This document shows, piece by piece, positions 53,253 through 62,741 of a stretch of 64,000 nucleotides of DNA; position 1 is the stretch's first letter, and each line of letters starts with the position of its first letter. The translations under genes were made by a program, and so were the position numbers. The stretch is from Alphaproteobacteria bacterium (GTDB taxonomy: Bacteria; Pseudomonadota; Alphaproteobacteria; Sphingomonadales; Sphingomonadaceae): contig JAGWWF010000008.1 of NCBI GenBank assembly GCA_018970445.1, positions 1 to 64,000 on the forward strand, given 5' to 3'. The notes beneath the pieces are model-generated. The model was not told the DNA's origin, did no database searches, and saw only the letters and a program-made list of their open reading frames with translations.

Positions 53253-53585
53253 ATGAGCGATGAATTCGAACTCTACGACCTCAAGGTGGAGGTGATCGCC
53301 CCGCCCGGCGCCAAGCTCTGGTGCAACGCCAGCCCCGGCGACTGGTTCGAGCTGCGCGGCGAGCTGCTGCACCTGCCGCCTGGCCAGGGCTTTTCCCTCT
53401 ATTCCCTCGCCGCCGTGCTGCCGCTGCTCGCCGCCAAGCAGCGCGCCACCGATCCCAACGACTGGATGGACAGCGACGCCGAAATCGCCTGCCCCGATCC
53501 CAATTGCCCATCGCGCCTGCGCATCACCCGGCTGGGCAAGCGCAGATTCCACCGCGCCGATACCACCGCCACGGTGAAGCCATGA
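53253..53585 (+). CDS. TIGR04076 family protein
   Basis: A 110-residue cytosolic protein of unknown function. MSDEFELYDLKVEVIAPPGA and YSLAAVLPLLAAKQRATDPN followed by DAEIACPDPNCPSRLRITR are the family pattern; the two close cysteines (CPDPNC) and a third (LWCNASPG) may bind a metal. It overlaps the aldo/keto reductase start as ATGA and the pair is co-translated, a link also known from other genomes. Confidence 0.82.
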   Translation: MSDEFELYDLKVEVIAPPGAKLWCNASPGDWFELRGELLHLPPGQGFSLYSLAAVLPLLAAKQRATDPNDWMDSDAEIACPDPNCPSRLRITRLGKRRFHRADTTATVKP

Positions 53586-54634
53586 TCGCCAAATTGCCTG
53601 AACGCACCACGTTGGCCCCCGGCCACGCGATTTCCCGCCTGATCCGCGGCGGCTGGCAACTGGCCGGCGGCCATGGCCCGGTGGAGCGCGCCAGCCTGAA
53701 CGACGGGTTCCTGGCCTTTTTCGATGCCGGCATCATCACGCTGGACTGTGCCGACATCTATACCGGCGTGGAGGAGATGATCGGCGATTTCCGCCGCCAT
53801 CTGCTGAACGCGCGCGGCGCGCAGGCGCTGGCGGCGCTGAAGGTGCACACCAAATATGTGCCCGATCTGGGCACGCTGGGCCGGCTGCGGCTTGCCGATG
53901 TGGAGGCCATCATCGATCGCTCCCGCGCCCGGCTGGGCATGGAGCGGCTGGATCTGGTGCAGTTCCACTGGTGGGATTATGCCGCCCCAGGCGCCATCGA
54001 AGCGGCCCTGCACCTGAAAACATTGCAGCAGGCCGGCAAGATCGCCCATGTTGCCGGAACCAATTTCGATGCGGCGCATCTGGCCGCATTTGCCGCCGCC
54101 GGCGTGCCGCTGGCCAGCATCCAGGTGCAATATTCGCTGCTCGACAGGCGGCCGGCCGGCGCCTTCACCGCCACGGCGGCGGCCAGCGCCACCGGCATCA
54201 TCTGCTATGGCGCGCTGGCCGGCGGGTTCCTGGCCGATCGCTGGCTGGGCATGGCCGATCCGGCCGAAAGCCTCAGCAACCGCAGCCTGATCAAATATCG
54301 CCTGATCATCGATGAGTGCGGCGGCTGGGATGCCTTCCAGGCGCTGCTGGCCGTGCTGGCCGGCATCGCGGCGGCGCACGGCGTGCCGCTTTCGGCCGTT
54401 GCCGCGCGCTGGGTGCTGGATCAACCGGGCGTGGCCGCCATCATCATCGGTGCCCGCGACGCCAGCCATCTGCCCGCCACCCTGGCCATCGCCCGGCTGC
54501 GCCTGTCCGCCGCCGATCACGCCGCCATCAGCGCCGCCCTGCCACCCGGCCCGCAAGGCAATGTCTACGCCCTGGAACGCGACCGCGGCGGGCGGCATGG
54601 ACGCATCATGAAATATGATCTGAACAAGGCTTGA
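53582..54634 (+). CDS. Aldo/keto reductase family protein
   Basis: A 350-residue TIM-barrel oxidoreductase. FFDAGIITLDCADIYTGVEE holds the catalytic Asp and Tyr of the family tetrad (D-x-A-x-x-Y), a lysine appears in KVHTKYVP and a histidine in VQFHWWDYA. The NADPH-binding part near the end includes IIIGARDASHL. Substrate unknown; co-translated with the TIGR04076 protein. ATG 53582 is in the overlap. Confidence 0.87.
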   Translation: MIAKLPERTTLAPGHAISRLIRGGWQLAGGHGPVERASLNDGFLAFFDAGIITLDCADIYTGVEEMIGDFRRHLLNARGAQALAALKVHTKYVPDLGTLGRLRLADVEAIIDRSRARLGMERLDLVQFHWWDYAAPGAIEAALHLKTLQQAGKIAHVAGTNFDAAHLAAFAAAGVPLASIQVQYSLLDRRPAGAFTATAAASATGIICYGALAGGFLADRWLGMADPAESLSNRSLIKYRLIIDECGGWDAFQALLAVLAGIAAAHGVPLSAVAARWVLDQPGVAAIIIGARDASHLPATLAIARLRLSAADHAAISAALPPGPQGNVYALERDRGGRHGRIMKYDLNKA

Positions 54635-54684
54635 GGGATTTCACGAGAACGCCGGGCCTGCACCCGGTGCCGTTCATGCCGCCC

Positions 54685-54885
54685 TCAACTGCCGCAGCCG
54701 CCGTAGCCGCCGCCATCGCCACCGTCGCCACCGCCATCGCAGCCGGACGGATCGATGATGACATCCACCCCGCTGCCGTCGCCCGCACCGCGCCGGCGGG
54801 CCTGGGCGGCGGCATCCATCTGCTGCCGGGCGTAAAACACCAGCGGCAACAGGATCAGCACGCCAATCCCCATCATGACGTCCAT
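54685..54885 (-). CDS. Tiny membrane protein with Gly/Cys-rich tail
   Basis: A 66-residue protein: one membrane helix (MMGIGVLILLPLVFYARQ, residues 4-21), a short basic linker, then VDVIIDPSGCDGGGDGGDGG and a YGGCGS end. Two cysteines are set in a glycine run; such tails occur in the TIGR04222-type proteins that accompany GRDP-like genes. It is 10 bases behind the GRDP-like gene on the same strand, so almost certainly one operon. ATG 54885 is preferred. Function unknown. Confidence 0.65.
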   Translation of the reverse strand: MDVMMGIGVLILLPLVFYARQQMDAAAQARRRGAGDGSGVDVIIDPSGCDGGGDGGDGGGYGGCGS

Positions 54886-54895
54886 CTGGTTCTCC

Positions 54896-55435
54896 TTATC
54901 GGCCCGGCCGGGCGAACAGCCGCAAGAGCCGGCCAGGCAGGGACGTCTTGCGGACAAGCAGAAACTGGCTGCCATCGATGCGCACGCCAGCCGATTGAAA
55001 GCGCTGTGCCGGCAATGGCCAGATGCCGGCCGGCGCGGGCTGACCGAAGGTCGCCGCATAGAGCGCCAGCGTGTGCGCATATTGCCGGGCAAGGCGGGCA
55101 GCAGCGGCCGCCGTGCCATCGCCCGGCTGATGATGCAGCGGCCGGCGCAGGACATCGGGGCAGAAACAGTCCCAATAGTCGCGGCTGTGGGTGAGGTGCA
55201 GGTGCCAGGCCTGATCCACCGCGTCCGACGGCGTCAGCGCCACTCCGGCCGTGCAGGCCAGATAGCAGAAGCGGCGATAATCCTGCACCACCGCCTCGGC
55301 GTGGGCGATGCTCCACAGATTTTCGCGCGCCAGCCGCCGGGTGAAGGCCCGGGCCGCCGTACCGCCGATGGGATGGGCGGCAATGCGCGCCCAGAGGGGA
55401 TTGTGGAGATATGATCGGGCTTCAGCCGTCTGCAT
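54896..55435 (-). CDS. Glycine-rich domain-containing (GRDP-like) protein
   Basis: A 179-residue protein whose centre, DAVDQAWHLHLTHSRDYWDC followed by RRPLHHQPGDG, matches the conserved core of the PF07173 (GRDP-like) family, named from plant glycine-rich-domain proteins. Three histidines and a cysteine-rich patch (CYLACTAG, CFCPDV) could bind metal. No signal peptide or membrane helix. The plant proteins continue into glycine-rich repeats; here that part is a separate gene. Function in bacteria unknown. Confidence 0.7.
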   Translation of the reverse strand: MQTAEARSYLHNPLWARIAAHPIGGTAARAFTRRLARENLWSIAHAEAVVQDYRRFCYLACTAGVALTPSDAVDQAWHLHLTHSRDYWDCFCPDVLRRPLHHQPGDGTAAAAARLARQYAHTLALYAATFGQPAPAGIWPLPAQRFQSAGVRIDGSQFLLVRKTSLPGRLLRLFARPGR

Positions 55436-55441
55436 CCAAAT

Positions 55442-55460
55442 CCCTACTAACAGTGTAGGG
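55442..55460. promoter_or_regulatory. Putative operator upstream of the GRDP-like gene
   Basis: CCCTAC-TAACAGT-GTAGGG (55442-55460): 6-bp inverted repeat with a 7-base spacer, 6 bases from the start codon of the GRDP-like gene. The local sequence is AT-richer than its surroundings. Could bind a dimeric repressor, or overlap a promoter; no regulator gene is adjacent. Confidence 0.4.
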
Positions 55461-55497
55461 TTACATTGGTGTGACGATCAGCCTTTGCCCGGGAGCG

Positions 55498-55527
55498 CTC
55501 CCCCCTCCCGCAAGCAGGAGGGGGGAG
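55498..55527. repeat. Hairpin after hppA
   Basis: CTCCCCCCTCC (55498-55508) and GGAGGGGGGAG (55517-55527), loop CGCAAGCA: perfect 11-bp arms. It starts 7 bases past the hppA stop on the minus strand and may end that transcript, though no T-tract follows. Confidence 0.65.
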
Positions 55528-55534
55528 GCCGCGT

Positions 55535-57649
55535 TCAGTGCCCGGCCAGCGCGGCCAGCAGCAGCAGGGCCACGATGTTGGTGATCTTGATCATCGGGTT
55601 CACGGCGGGGCCGGCGGTGTCCTTGTAGGGGTCACCCACGGTGTCGCCGGTGACGGCGGCCTGGTGGGCGGGTGATCCCTTGCCGCCATAGGCGCCCTGT
55701 TCGATCACCTTCTTGGCATTGTCCCACGCGCCGCCGCCGCTGGTCATGGAGATGGCGACGAACAGCCCGGAGATGATCACGCCCATCAGCAGCGCGCCCA
55801 GCGCCGCAAAGCCGTTGCCCTGGCCGGCGACCGCGGTGATGGCGAAATAGACCACGACCGGGGCGAGCACCGGCAGCAGCGACGGCACGATCATTTCCTT
55901 GATGGCGCCGGCGGTGACGAGGCCGACGGTGCGGGCATAGTCCGGCTTCACGGCGCGGGTGGCGATGCCGGGATTCTCGCGGAACTGGGCGCGGATATCC
56001 TGGGCCACGGCCTGGGCGGTGCGGCCCACCGCTGTCATCGCCATGCCGCCGAACAGATAGGGCAGCAGCGCGCCGAGCAGCAGCCCGACGACGACATAGG
56101 GATTGGACAGGGAGAAATCGACGGTGACGCCCTTGAAGAACTGCGACAGATCCTCGGTATAGGTGGCGAACAGCACCAGCGCAGCCAGGCCGGCCGAGCC
56201 GATGGCATAGCCCTTGGTGACGGCCTTGGTGGTGTTGCCCACCGCGTCCAGCGCATCGGTGCGCTGGCGCACTTCGCCATCCAGCCCGGCCATTTCGGCG
56301 ATGCCGCCGGCGTTGTCTGTCACCGGGCCATAGGCATCGAGCGCCACGATCATGCCGGCCAGGGCCAGCATGGCGGTGGCGGCAAAGGCGATGCCGATCA
56401 GGCCGCCCAGCTTGAAGGTGGCGATGATGCCGGCAACGATGACCAGCGTGGGCAGGGCGGTGGATTCCATCGAGACGGCCAGGCCCTGGATGACATTGGT
56501 GCCGTGGCCGGAATCCGATGCCTTGGCGATGGATTTGACCGGGCGATATTCGGTGCCGGTATAATATTCGGTGATCCACACGATCAGCGCGGTGACGACC
56601 AGGCCGATCAGCATGCAATAGAACAGCGCCCGGCCGGTGAAGCCGCCAGCCACGCCGGCGACCACGCCATCCGTGCTGGCATCGGCACCGATCACGGCGT
56701 TCATGTCGGGGAACACCGCCTGGGTGGCGAACCACAATGCCGGCACCGACAACAGGCCGGTGACGATCAGCCCCTTGTAGAGCGCGCCCATGATCGAGCC
56801 GCCGCCGAGACGGACGAAATAGGTGCCGATGATCGAGGTGATGATGCACACGCCGCAGGCCAGCAGTGGCAGGCCCATCAGCCGGGCCGCATCGCCGCCG
56901 CCGACCAGCAGGGCGCACAGCACCATGGTGGCACCGATGGTGACGACATAGGTTTCGAACAGATCGGCGGCCATGCCGGCGCAATCACCCACATTGTCGC
57001 CCACATTGTCGGCGATCACGCCGGGGTTGCGATCATCATCCTCGTCAAAGCCAAGCTCGTTCTTGCCCACCATGTCGGCGCCCACGTCGGCGGCCTTGGT
57101 GAAGATGCCGCCACCCAGCCGGGCGAAGATCGAGATGAGGCTGGCGCCGAACGACAGCGCCACCAGCGCATTGACGACGGCGCGGCTGGTCGGCTCCAGG
57201 CCCGACGAGATCAGGGCGTAGAAATAGCCGGCGATGGCCAGCAGCGCGAGCCCGGCAACCAGCATGCCGGTGACCGCGCCGGAGCGGAACGCCATGGTGA
57301 GCCCGGCCTGCAGCGATTGCCGCGCCGCCTCGGCGGTGCGGACATTGGCACGCACCGAAATATTCATGCCGATGAAGCCGGTGGCGCCCGACAGCACGGC
57401 CCCCAGCACGAAGGCGACCGCGGGGATGAGGCCGAGGAACAGGGCCACCAGGCCGGCCACGACCACGCCAACGGCAGCGATGGCGGTATATTGCTTGGTG
57501 AGATAGGCGCCGGCACCGATCTGGATGGCCTGCGCGATTTCCTGCATGCGGGCATTGCCGGCCGATGCGCCCAGCACCTGCCGCGATGTGATGATGCCAT
57601 AAACGACAGCGGCCAACCCGCAGATGATGGCCAGAACAACGCTTTCCAT
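55535..57649 (-). CDS. hppA: K+-independent H+-translocating pyrophosphatase
   Basis: Membrane pyrophosphatase that couples PPi hydrolysis to proton pumping. The 704-residue product has about 16 membrane segments. The substrate site shows [20 protein letters not shown] and [30 protein letters not shown] has Lys at the position that separates the K+-independent subfamily (Lys) from the K+-dependent one (Ala). ATG 57649 begins [14 protein letters not shown], a proper first helix. Confidence 0.95.
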   Translation of the reverse strand: MESVVLAIICGLAAVVYGIITSRQVLGASAGNARMQEIAQAIQIGAGAYLTKQYTAIAAVGVVVAGLVALFLGLIPAVAFVLGAVLSGATGFIGMNISVRANVRTAEAARQSLQAGLTMAFRSGAVTGMLVAGLALLAIAGYFYALISSGLEPTSRAVVNALVALSFGASLISIFARLGGGIFTKAADVGADMVGKNELGFDEDDDRNPGVIADNVGDNVGDCAGMAADLFETYVVTIGATMVLCALLVGGGDAARLMGLPLLACGVCIITSIIGTYFVRLGGGSIMGALYKGLIVTGLLSVPALWFATQAVFPDMNAVIGADASTDGVVAGVAGGFTGRALFYCMLIGLVVTALIVWITEYYTGTEYRPVKSIAKASDSGHGTNVIQGLAVSMESTALPTLVIVAGIIATFKLGGLIGIAFAATAMLALAGMIVALDAYGPVTDNAGGIAEMAGLDGEVRQRTDALDAVGNTTKAVTKGYAIGSAGLAALVLFATYTEDLSQFFKGVTVDFSLSNPYVVVGLLLGALLPYLFGGMAMTAVGRTAQAVAQDIRAQFRENPGIATRAVKPDYARTVGLVTAGAIKEMIVPSLLPVLAPVVVYFAITAVAGQGNGFAALGALLMGVIISGLFVAISMTSGGGAWDNAKKVIEQGAYGGKGSPAHQAAVTGDTVGDPYKDTAGPAVNPMIKITNIVALLLLAALAGH

Positions 57650-57775
57650 GGTTCCCCTTCCCCTGATGTGCCTTGCCCGCGTATTCACGGCTCGGTCATT
57701 TTGCCGCACCATGACATGGCTTTTGCCGAACGCAAGCAAAGAGGTGAGGGTGTTGGCGAAAGCGGGAGGGGCGTG

Positions 57776-59050
57776 ATGATCGATGTGACTCGCAGGGGGG
57801 CGCTGGCGCTGGCCGGGGCGGCGGTGGCGATGCCGGGGCAGGCGGCGCTGCCGGCCGGGATGATCGCGCCCGATGATGAAGCCGGCTGGGCCCGCATTGC
57901 AGCGCTCTATCCGCCGATGGGGCCGGCGGTGCAGCTGGAGCATGGCTATTGGGGCAACATGGCGCTGCCGGTGGCCGAATCCCACCGCGCCATTCTGGCC
58001 CGGCTCAACCGCGACACCAGCCTTTATGCCCGCCGCGCCATGCGCAAGGACCAGGAGGTGGCCAAGGCCCGCGCCGCGCAGGCGATGGGGGTGCCGCCGC
58101 AGGAAATCGGCTTTTGCCGCAACGCCGCCGAAGCCCTGCAGGCGCTGATCAGCCAGTTCCAAGGCGTGGACGAGGGCGAGGCGATCTTGTGGTCGGACTC
58201 CGATTACGACACCAGCCACAATGCCATGCGCTCTCTGGCCCGTAACCGCCGCGCCCGGCCGGTGATGATCAACCTGCCGCGCGCGCCAACGCGGGACAAT
58301 GTGATCGCCGCCTATGCCGCGGCCATCAAGGCGACGCCCAAGCTGAAATTCGTGGTTCTCACCCACGGCACCCACAAATCCGGGCTGGTGGTGCCGGTGG
58401 CCGAAATCGCGGCGCTGGCCAAGGCGGCCGGTGCCATGGTGCTGGTGGATTGCGCGCAAAGCTTCCGGCAGCGGCCATTCCTGATCCCGGATTTCGGTGC
58501 CGATCTTGTCGTCCTGAATTTCCACAAGTGGACGGGCGCACCGGTGGGGGTGGCGGGATACTGGATCCGCCCCGGTGCCGCCGCCATGATCGCGCCGGCG
58601 GCGGCCGAGCCCGATGCCAGGCCCGACGATGTGCAGGCCAAGGTGCATCAGGGCACGCTGGATTATGCGCCCCAGCTCACCCTGCCGGCCGCGCTGGATT
58701 TTCAGGATCGGGTGCTGCCGGTGCCGATGAAGCTGGCGCGGCTGCAATATCTCAGGAACCTGTGGGTCAAGCCGCTGCGGGGGCTGTCGGGGCTGGAGAT
58801 CATGCTGGGCGATGACCCCACAACCTTCGGGGCCATCACCAGTTTTCGCATCAGCGGCCACACCAGCGTGGCCGACAATATCGCCATCAGCGACCGGCTG
58901 CTGGCCGATCATGGCGTCAACACCGTGTTTCGCGCCGGGCTGGCCGATGGCGCCTGCGTGCGGGTGACGCCGGCGCTGTTCACCACGCCGGACGATTGTG
59001 CCCGGCTGGTCGCGGCACTGAAGGATCTGGTGCCCAAGATCGCGCGTTGA
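57776..59050 (+). CDS. Exported class V aminotransferase-fold PLP enzyme
   Basis: A 424-residue PLP-dependent enzyme related to isopenicillin-N epimerase/cysteine desulfurase. The PLP lysine is in [19 protein letters not shown], with the ring-binding Asp in VLVDCAQSF and a histidine in LTHGTHKSG. The N-terminus [20 protein letters not shown] looks like a Tat signal, so it is probably exported folded with its cofactor, as PvdN is in Pseudomonas. ATG 57776 has GGGAGGGG upstream. Substrate unknown. Confidence 0.82.
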   Translation: MIDVTRRGALALAGAAVAMPGQAALPAGMIAPDDEAGWARIAALYPPMGPAVQLEHGYWGNMALPVAESHRAILARLNRDTSLYARRAMRKDQEVAKARAAQAMGVPPQEIGFCRNAAEALQALISQFQGVDEGEAILWSDSDYDTSHNAMRSLARNRRARPVMINLPRAPTRDNVIAAYAAAIKATPKLKFVVLTHGTHKSGLVVPVAEIAALAKAAGAMVLVDCAQSFRQRPFLIPDFGADLVVLNFHKWTGAPVGVAGYWIRPGAAAMIAPAAAEPDARPDDVQAKVHQGTLDYAPQLTLPAALDFQDRVLPVPMKLARLQYLRNLWVKPLRGLSGLEIMLGDDPTTFGAITSFRISGHTSVADNIAISDRLLADHGVNTVFRAGLADGACVRVTPALFTTPDDCARLVAALKDLVPKIAR

Positions 59051-59056
59051 GCGCGA

Positions 59057-59833
59057 TCAGTCGCGGAAGGACGGATCGATCCGGTCAAGCTTGCGCAGCA
59101 GCGCCGGCCAGGCCAGCATGTTGCCGACCAGCTTCAGGCCCATGCGGCCCTGATCGGCGGCCTTTTCCGGCGTGCCCTGCGGCGGGTGGTTGATCAGATC
59201 CGGTCCGCCGGCCAGCGCCAGGCATTGCGCTTCGCAGGCGCGTTCAAGGAAATACATCTTGATGAAGGCTTCGGCCACGGTTTCACCCACGGTCAGCGTG
59301 CCGTGATTGCGCAGGATCATCGCCGTCTTGGTGGGGCCCAGATCGGCCACCAGCCGTTCGCGCTCGTCCAGATCGGTCGCGACGCCTTCATAGTGGTGAT
59401 AGGTGATTTCATCGCGGATCAGCATGGCAGTCTGCGTCAACGGCATCAGCCCATCGGCATGGGCCGAAACCGCCTGGCCGTGCGGCGTGTGCAGGTGGAT
59501 GACGGCATGGGCATCCTCGCGCGACATGTGGATGGCCGAATGAATGGTGAAGCCGGCGGCATTGGTGCGATAGGGCGTATCCATCACCGGATTGCCGTGC
59601 ACATCGATCTTCACCAGGCTCGATGCGGTGATCTCCTCGAACATCAGCTCATAGGGGTTGATGAGGAAATGATGTTCCGGCCCCGGCACGCGGACGCTGA
59701 GATGGGTGAAGATCAGATCATCCCAGCCATGCAGCGCCACCAGGCGATAGGCGGCGGCCAGATCGACACGCAGGGCCCATTCTTCGGCCGAAACCTGATC
59801 CTTCACACTGGGCGTCTTCAATTGCGTGGCCAT
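59057..59833 (-). CDS. Class II aldolase/adducin domain protein
   Basis: A 258-residue cytosolic protein of the class II aldolase/adducin fold (PF00596). Metal-binding histidines: H-x-H in VIHLHTPHGQAVSA and H in ILRNHGTLTVGE; the acid in INPYELMFEEIT fits the catalytic Glu region. Relatives include fuculose-phosphate aldolase and proteins of unknown activity. Convergent with the aminotransferase gene, only 6 bases apart. Confidence 0.87.
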   Translation of the reverse strand: MATQLKTPSVKDQVSAEEWALRVDLAAAYRLVALHGWDDLIFTHLSVRVPGPEHHFLINPYELMFEEITASSLVKIDVHGNPVMDTPYRTNAAGFTIHSAIHMSREDAHAVIHLHTPHGQAVSAHADGLMPLTQTAMLIRDEITYHHYEGVATDLDERERLVADLGPTKTAMILRNHGTLTVGETVAEAFIKMYFLERACEAQCLALAGGPDLINHPPQGTPEKAADQGRMGLKLVGNMLAWPALLRKLDRIDPSFRD

Positions 59834-59859
59834 GGTTCATCCTCCCCGTGGATTCGGCG

Positions 59860-60030
59860 CTATTCTGCACGTTCGCCGCGGGCGCGGCCATAGGCCCCGC
59901 TGCGACAGGCATCTGAACAATAGCGCACATTGTCCCAATCGCGCGCCCATTTCTTCCGCCAGCTGAACGGCCGGCCGCAGGCGGCACAATCCTTGGCCGG
60001 CAGATCGGCCTTTGAGCGCATTTTGGCCAT
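59860..60030 (-). CDS. DUF2256 family small zinc-ribbon protein
   Basis: A 56-residue protein: [20 protein letters not shown] then VRYCSDACR. Two CxxC-like pairs (C-x-x-C and C-x-x-x-C) should hold one zinc; [11 protein letters not shown] is the DUF2256 signature. Function unknown. ATG 60030, stop TAG 59860. It is 26 bases before the class II aldolase gene on the same strand, so the two are probably co-transcribed. Confidence 0.82.
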   Translation of the reverse strand: MAKMRSKADLPAKDCAACGRPFSWRKKWARDWDNVRYCSDACRSGAYGRARGERAE

Positions 60031-60101
60031 CGCGTCAGGCCCCCCTCGAAAATGTCACAATATCCGGTTTAATGGCCGCAGCATGTAGAGGGGAATCGGC
60101 C

Positions 60102-61712
60102 ATGCGTCTTGCCATTGATCGTCGCGCCTTTCTGGCGGCCACCGCCGCCAGCCTGATCCTGCCGGTGCGCCCGGCCCTGGCCCGGTTGTGGCCGGCCAGC
60201 GGCTTCACCCACGGCGTCGCTTCCACCCCCACCGGCGCTGGCGCGGTGAAATTGTGGACGCGTTTTGCCAGCGTCACCGGGGCTGCCGCCACCTTGAAGC
60301 TTGAGGTGGCCGAGGACGAGGCGATGGCCCGCATCATCGCCCGCGCCGACGCCGTGGCCGGCCCCGACAGCTGGGGCACCGCCCAGGCCGAAGTGACCGG
60401 CCTGCCCGATGGCAGATGGCTGTGGTATCGCTTCACCGCGCCCGATGGCAGCCAATCCATGGTGGGCCGCACCAAGACTCTGCCGGCCGGGCGCATCGAT
60501 CAGCTGAAACTGGCGGTGTTTTCCTGTTCCAACCGGCCGTTCGGCCATTTCAACGCCTATGCCCATGCCGCCGCGCGCGACGACATCGATGCGGTGATCC
60601 ATCTGGGCGACTATATCTATGAATATATGGTCGGCGTGTATCCGCCGGCGGTGATGCCGGGCCGCGAGATGCTGCCGGCGGATGAAATCATCATCATCGA
60701 TGATTATCGCCAGCGTTATGCCAGCTATCGCGCCGATCCGGCGTTGCAGGCCATCCATGCCCGTTTCCCGATGATCGCCATCTGGGACGATCATGAATTC
60801 GCCAACGACACCTGGAAGGGCGGTGCCGAAAATCACCAGCCGGCCGAAGGCGTGTGGAACCTGCGCCGCGATGCCGCGCTCAAGGCCCACCGCGAATGGC
60901 TGATGAGCCCGCAGCGGCCATGGCAGCGGCTGGATTTCGGCAATCTCCTGTCGGTCATCACGCTCGATACCCGCATGACCGGCCGCGATCAGCAGCTGAA
61001 CCTGAACGCCGCGCTGCGCGCCGGGCCGGATGGCATCAAGGCCTTCCAGTCGGGTGAATGGCAGAATCCGGCGCGCACCCTGCTGGGGGCGGAGCAGGAG
61101 GCGTGGTTTGCCGCCGAGATCGCCGCCAGCGTCAAGGCCGGCCAGCGCTGGCAACTGATCGCCCAGCAGGTGGTGATGGGCGATATCTTCACCCCGAAAC
61201 AGGCCGGCGAGTGGCTGGGCCCCACGGCCGATGCCCGGGCGCTGGCCTATGTGAAGGGCGGCATCGCCGCCGCCCAGGCCGGCATTCCGGGCGCGCAGGA
61301 CATGTGGTCCGGCTATCCGCAGGCCCGGCGCCGGCTGCTCGCCGCGATGCGCGACGCCGGGGCCAACCCGATCGTGATCGCGGGTGACAGCCACAATGCC
61401 TGGGCCTTCAACCACAGCCTGGACGGCAAGCCGGTTGCGGCCGAATTCGGGGTGCAGTCGGTCACTTCGCCCGGCTATGAATCCTCGCTGGCCGCCGATC
61501 CGGCCATCATCCGCGCCGGCCTGCTGCAAAGCTCGCCCGGCCTGCAATGGTGCGACACCAGCCGGCGCGGCTATCTCACGCTGGCGTTCAGCGCCGGCGA
61601 AACCCGCTGCGACTGGGTGTTCATGGACACGATCAAGACCGTCTCCACCGCCACCGGCACCGGCCAGGCCGCCATCGTCAAACACGACAAGCGCAAGATG
61701 ACGCTGGCCTGA
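60102..61712 (+). CDS. phoD: Alkaline phosphatase D
   Basis: A 536-residue exported phosphodiesterase/phosphatase. A Tat signal (DRRAFLAATAASLILP) starts it. Metal-site motifs occur in order: FSCSNRPFGHF with its Cys, HLGDYIYEYMVG, IWDDHEFANDTWKGG and VIAGDSHNAWAFNH. PhoD uses Fe3+ and Ca2+ and cleaves phosphate esters, such as teichoic acid or phospholipid, for phosphate supply. No Pho box was recognised in the 71 bases upstream. ATG 60102 starts the signal. Confidence 0.93.
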   Translation: MRLAIDRRAFLAATAASLILPVRPALARLWPASGFTHGVASTPTGAGAVKLWTRFASVTGAAATLKLEVAEDEAMARIIARADAVAGPDSWGTAQAEVTGLPDGRWLWYRFTAPDGSQSMVGRTKTLPAGRIDQLKLAVFSCSNRPFGHFNAYAHAAARDDIDAVIHLGDYIYEYMVGVYPPAVMPGREMLPADEIIIIDDYRQRYASYRADPALQAIHARFPMIAIWDDHEFANDTWKGGAENHQPAEGVWNLRRDAALKAHREWLMSPQRPWQRLDFGNLLSVITLDTRMTGRDQQLNLNAALRAGPDGIKAFQSGEWQNPARTLLGAEQEAWFAAEIAASVKAGQRWQLIAQQVVMGDIFTPKQAGEWLGPTADARALAYVKGGIAAAQAGIPGAQDMWSGYPQARRRLLAAMRDAGANPIVIAGDSHNAWAFNHSLDGKPVAAEFGVQSVTSPGYESSLAADPAIIRAGLLQSSPGLQWCDTSRRGYLTLAFSAGETRCDWVFMDTIKTVSTATGTGQAAIVKHDKRKMTLA

Positions 61713-61735
61713 TCCTGCGCTATGCCCGGCCGGTG

Positions 61736-62650
61736 ATGTTCCGGCTGTCTGTCCTGTGCCTGCTGGCCTGCCTGGCGGTGCCCGCCGCACGGGCGGCCAC
61801 CATCTGCGATGCCGTGTGGCGCGATGGCCCGCGCGCCCGCGCCATCCCGCTGCGCATCCGCCTGCCCGCCACCGGCACCGGCCTGGCCGCGATCATCTGG
61901 TCGCCCGGCATGGGTGCCACCCGCACGGCCGGCGCGGTGTGGGCCCAGGCCTGGCTGCAGGCCGGCTTTGCCGTCATCACCGTGCAGCATCCGGGCAGCG
62001 ATGATGTCGCCTATGCCGCGCAGCCGGCCGCAACCAGGGCCGATCGGCTGGCCTATGCCACCAGCGGCCTGCACATGGTGGAACGGGCGGGCGATATCGG
62101 TTTCGTGCTGGACGAACTGGCGCGGCGGCCGCGCGAAGGGGCGTGCGACCTGTCGCGCATCGATCAGGATCGCATTGGCCTGGCCGGCCACAGCCTGGGG
62201 GCCTGGGTGGTGCAGGCCATGGCCGGGCAGCGCTTTGGCGGCCGGCGGGCCCAGATCGACCGGCGGCTGCGCGCCTTCGCCGGGTTCAGCGGCACCCAGC
62301 TGGAACCGGGCGATCCCGCGGCGCTCTTTGCCGGCATCGTCCGGCCCTATCTGGTGATCAGCGGCACGCTGGATGGCGGCCCCAACGAAGACATCATCGC
62401 CCGCCGCACCGCCATCTGGCAGGGCATGCCGGCCGATGGGCGCAAATATCTGGCGCTGTTTGCCGATGCCACCCACATGATGTTCGCCGGCAACCGCCCG
62501 GCCGGCACGGCCCTGGCCCGCCGCGTCGAAGCCGATGTGATCCGGCTCAGCACCGCCTTCTGGCGGCGCTGGCTGCGCGACGAGACGGCGGCCGATGCAA
62601 CCCTGGCCAGCCCCCGCCTGCGCCCGGCCGACCGGTGGGACCAGAAATAG
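61736..62650 (+). CDS. Exported alpha/beta hydrolase
   Basis: A 304-residue protein with a signal peptide (FRLSVLCLLACLAVPAARAA) and an alpha/beta-hydrolase core. The nucleophile is in LAGHSLGAWVVQA (G-x-S-x-G), an early oxyanion strand is IIWSPGMGATRTAG, the acid may be the Asp in VISGTLDGGPNE, and the His is in DATHMMFAG. It resembles dienelactone hydrolase or PAF-acetylhydrolase-like proteins. 23 bases after phoD, so likely one unit, perhaps in lipid or ester breakdown. Confidence 0.82.
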   Translation: MFRLSVLCLLACLAVPAARAATICDAVWRDGPRARAIPLRIRLPATGTGLAAIIWSPGMGATRTAGAVWAQAWLQAGFAVITVQHPGSDDVAYAAQPAATRADRLAYATSGLHMVERAGDIGFVLDELARRPREGACDLSRIDQDRIGLAGHSLGAWVVQAMAGQRFGGRRAQIDRRLRAFAGFSGTQLEPGDPAALFAGIVRPYLVISGTLDGGPNEDIIARRTAIWQGMPADGRKYLALFADATHMMFAGNRPAGTALARRVEADVIRLSTAFWRRWLRDETAADATLASPRLRPADRWDQK

Positions 62651-62741
62651 CCGGACCGGGCCGCCGCCGCCATCGGCCTCCCATCGGCAATCGGCGCGGC
62701 CGGCTTGCCGGGATTGGCCGGCCAGCCCTATGCTGGCGGCC

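Noticed and set aside
56504-57775. Possible long N-terminal extension of the aminotransferase-fold protein
   Set aside because: It runs antisense through hppA and has shadow composition; the Tat-like signal starts at 57776.
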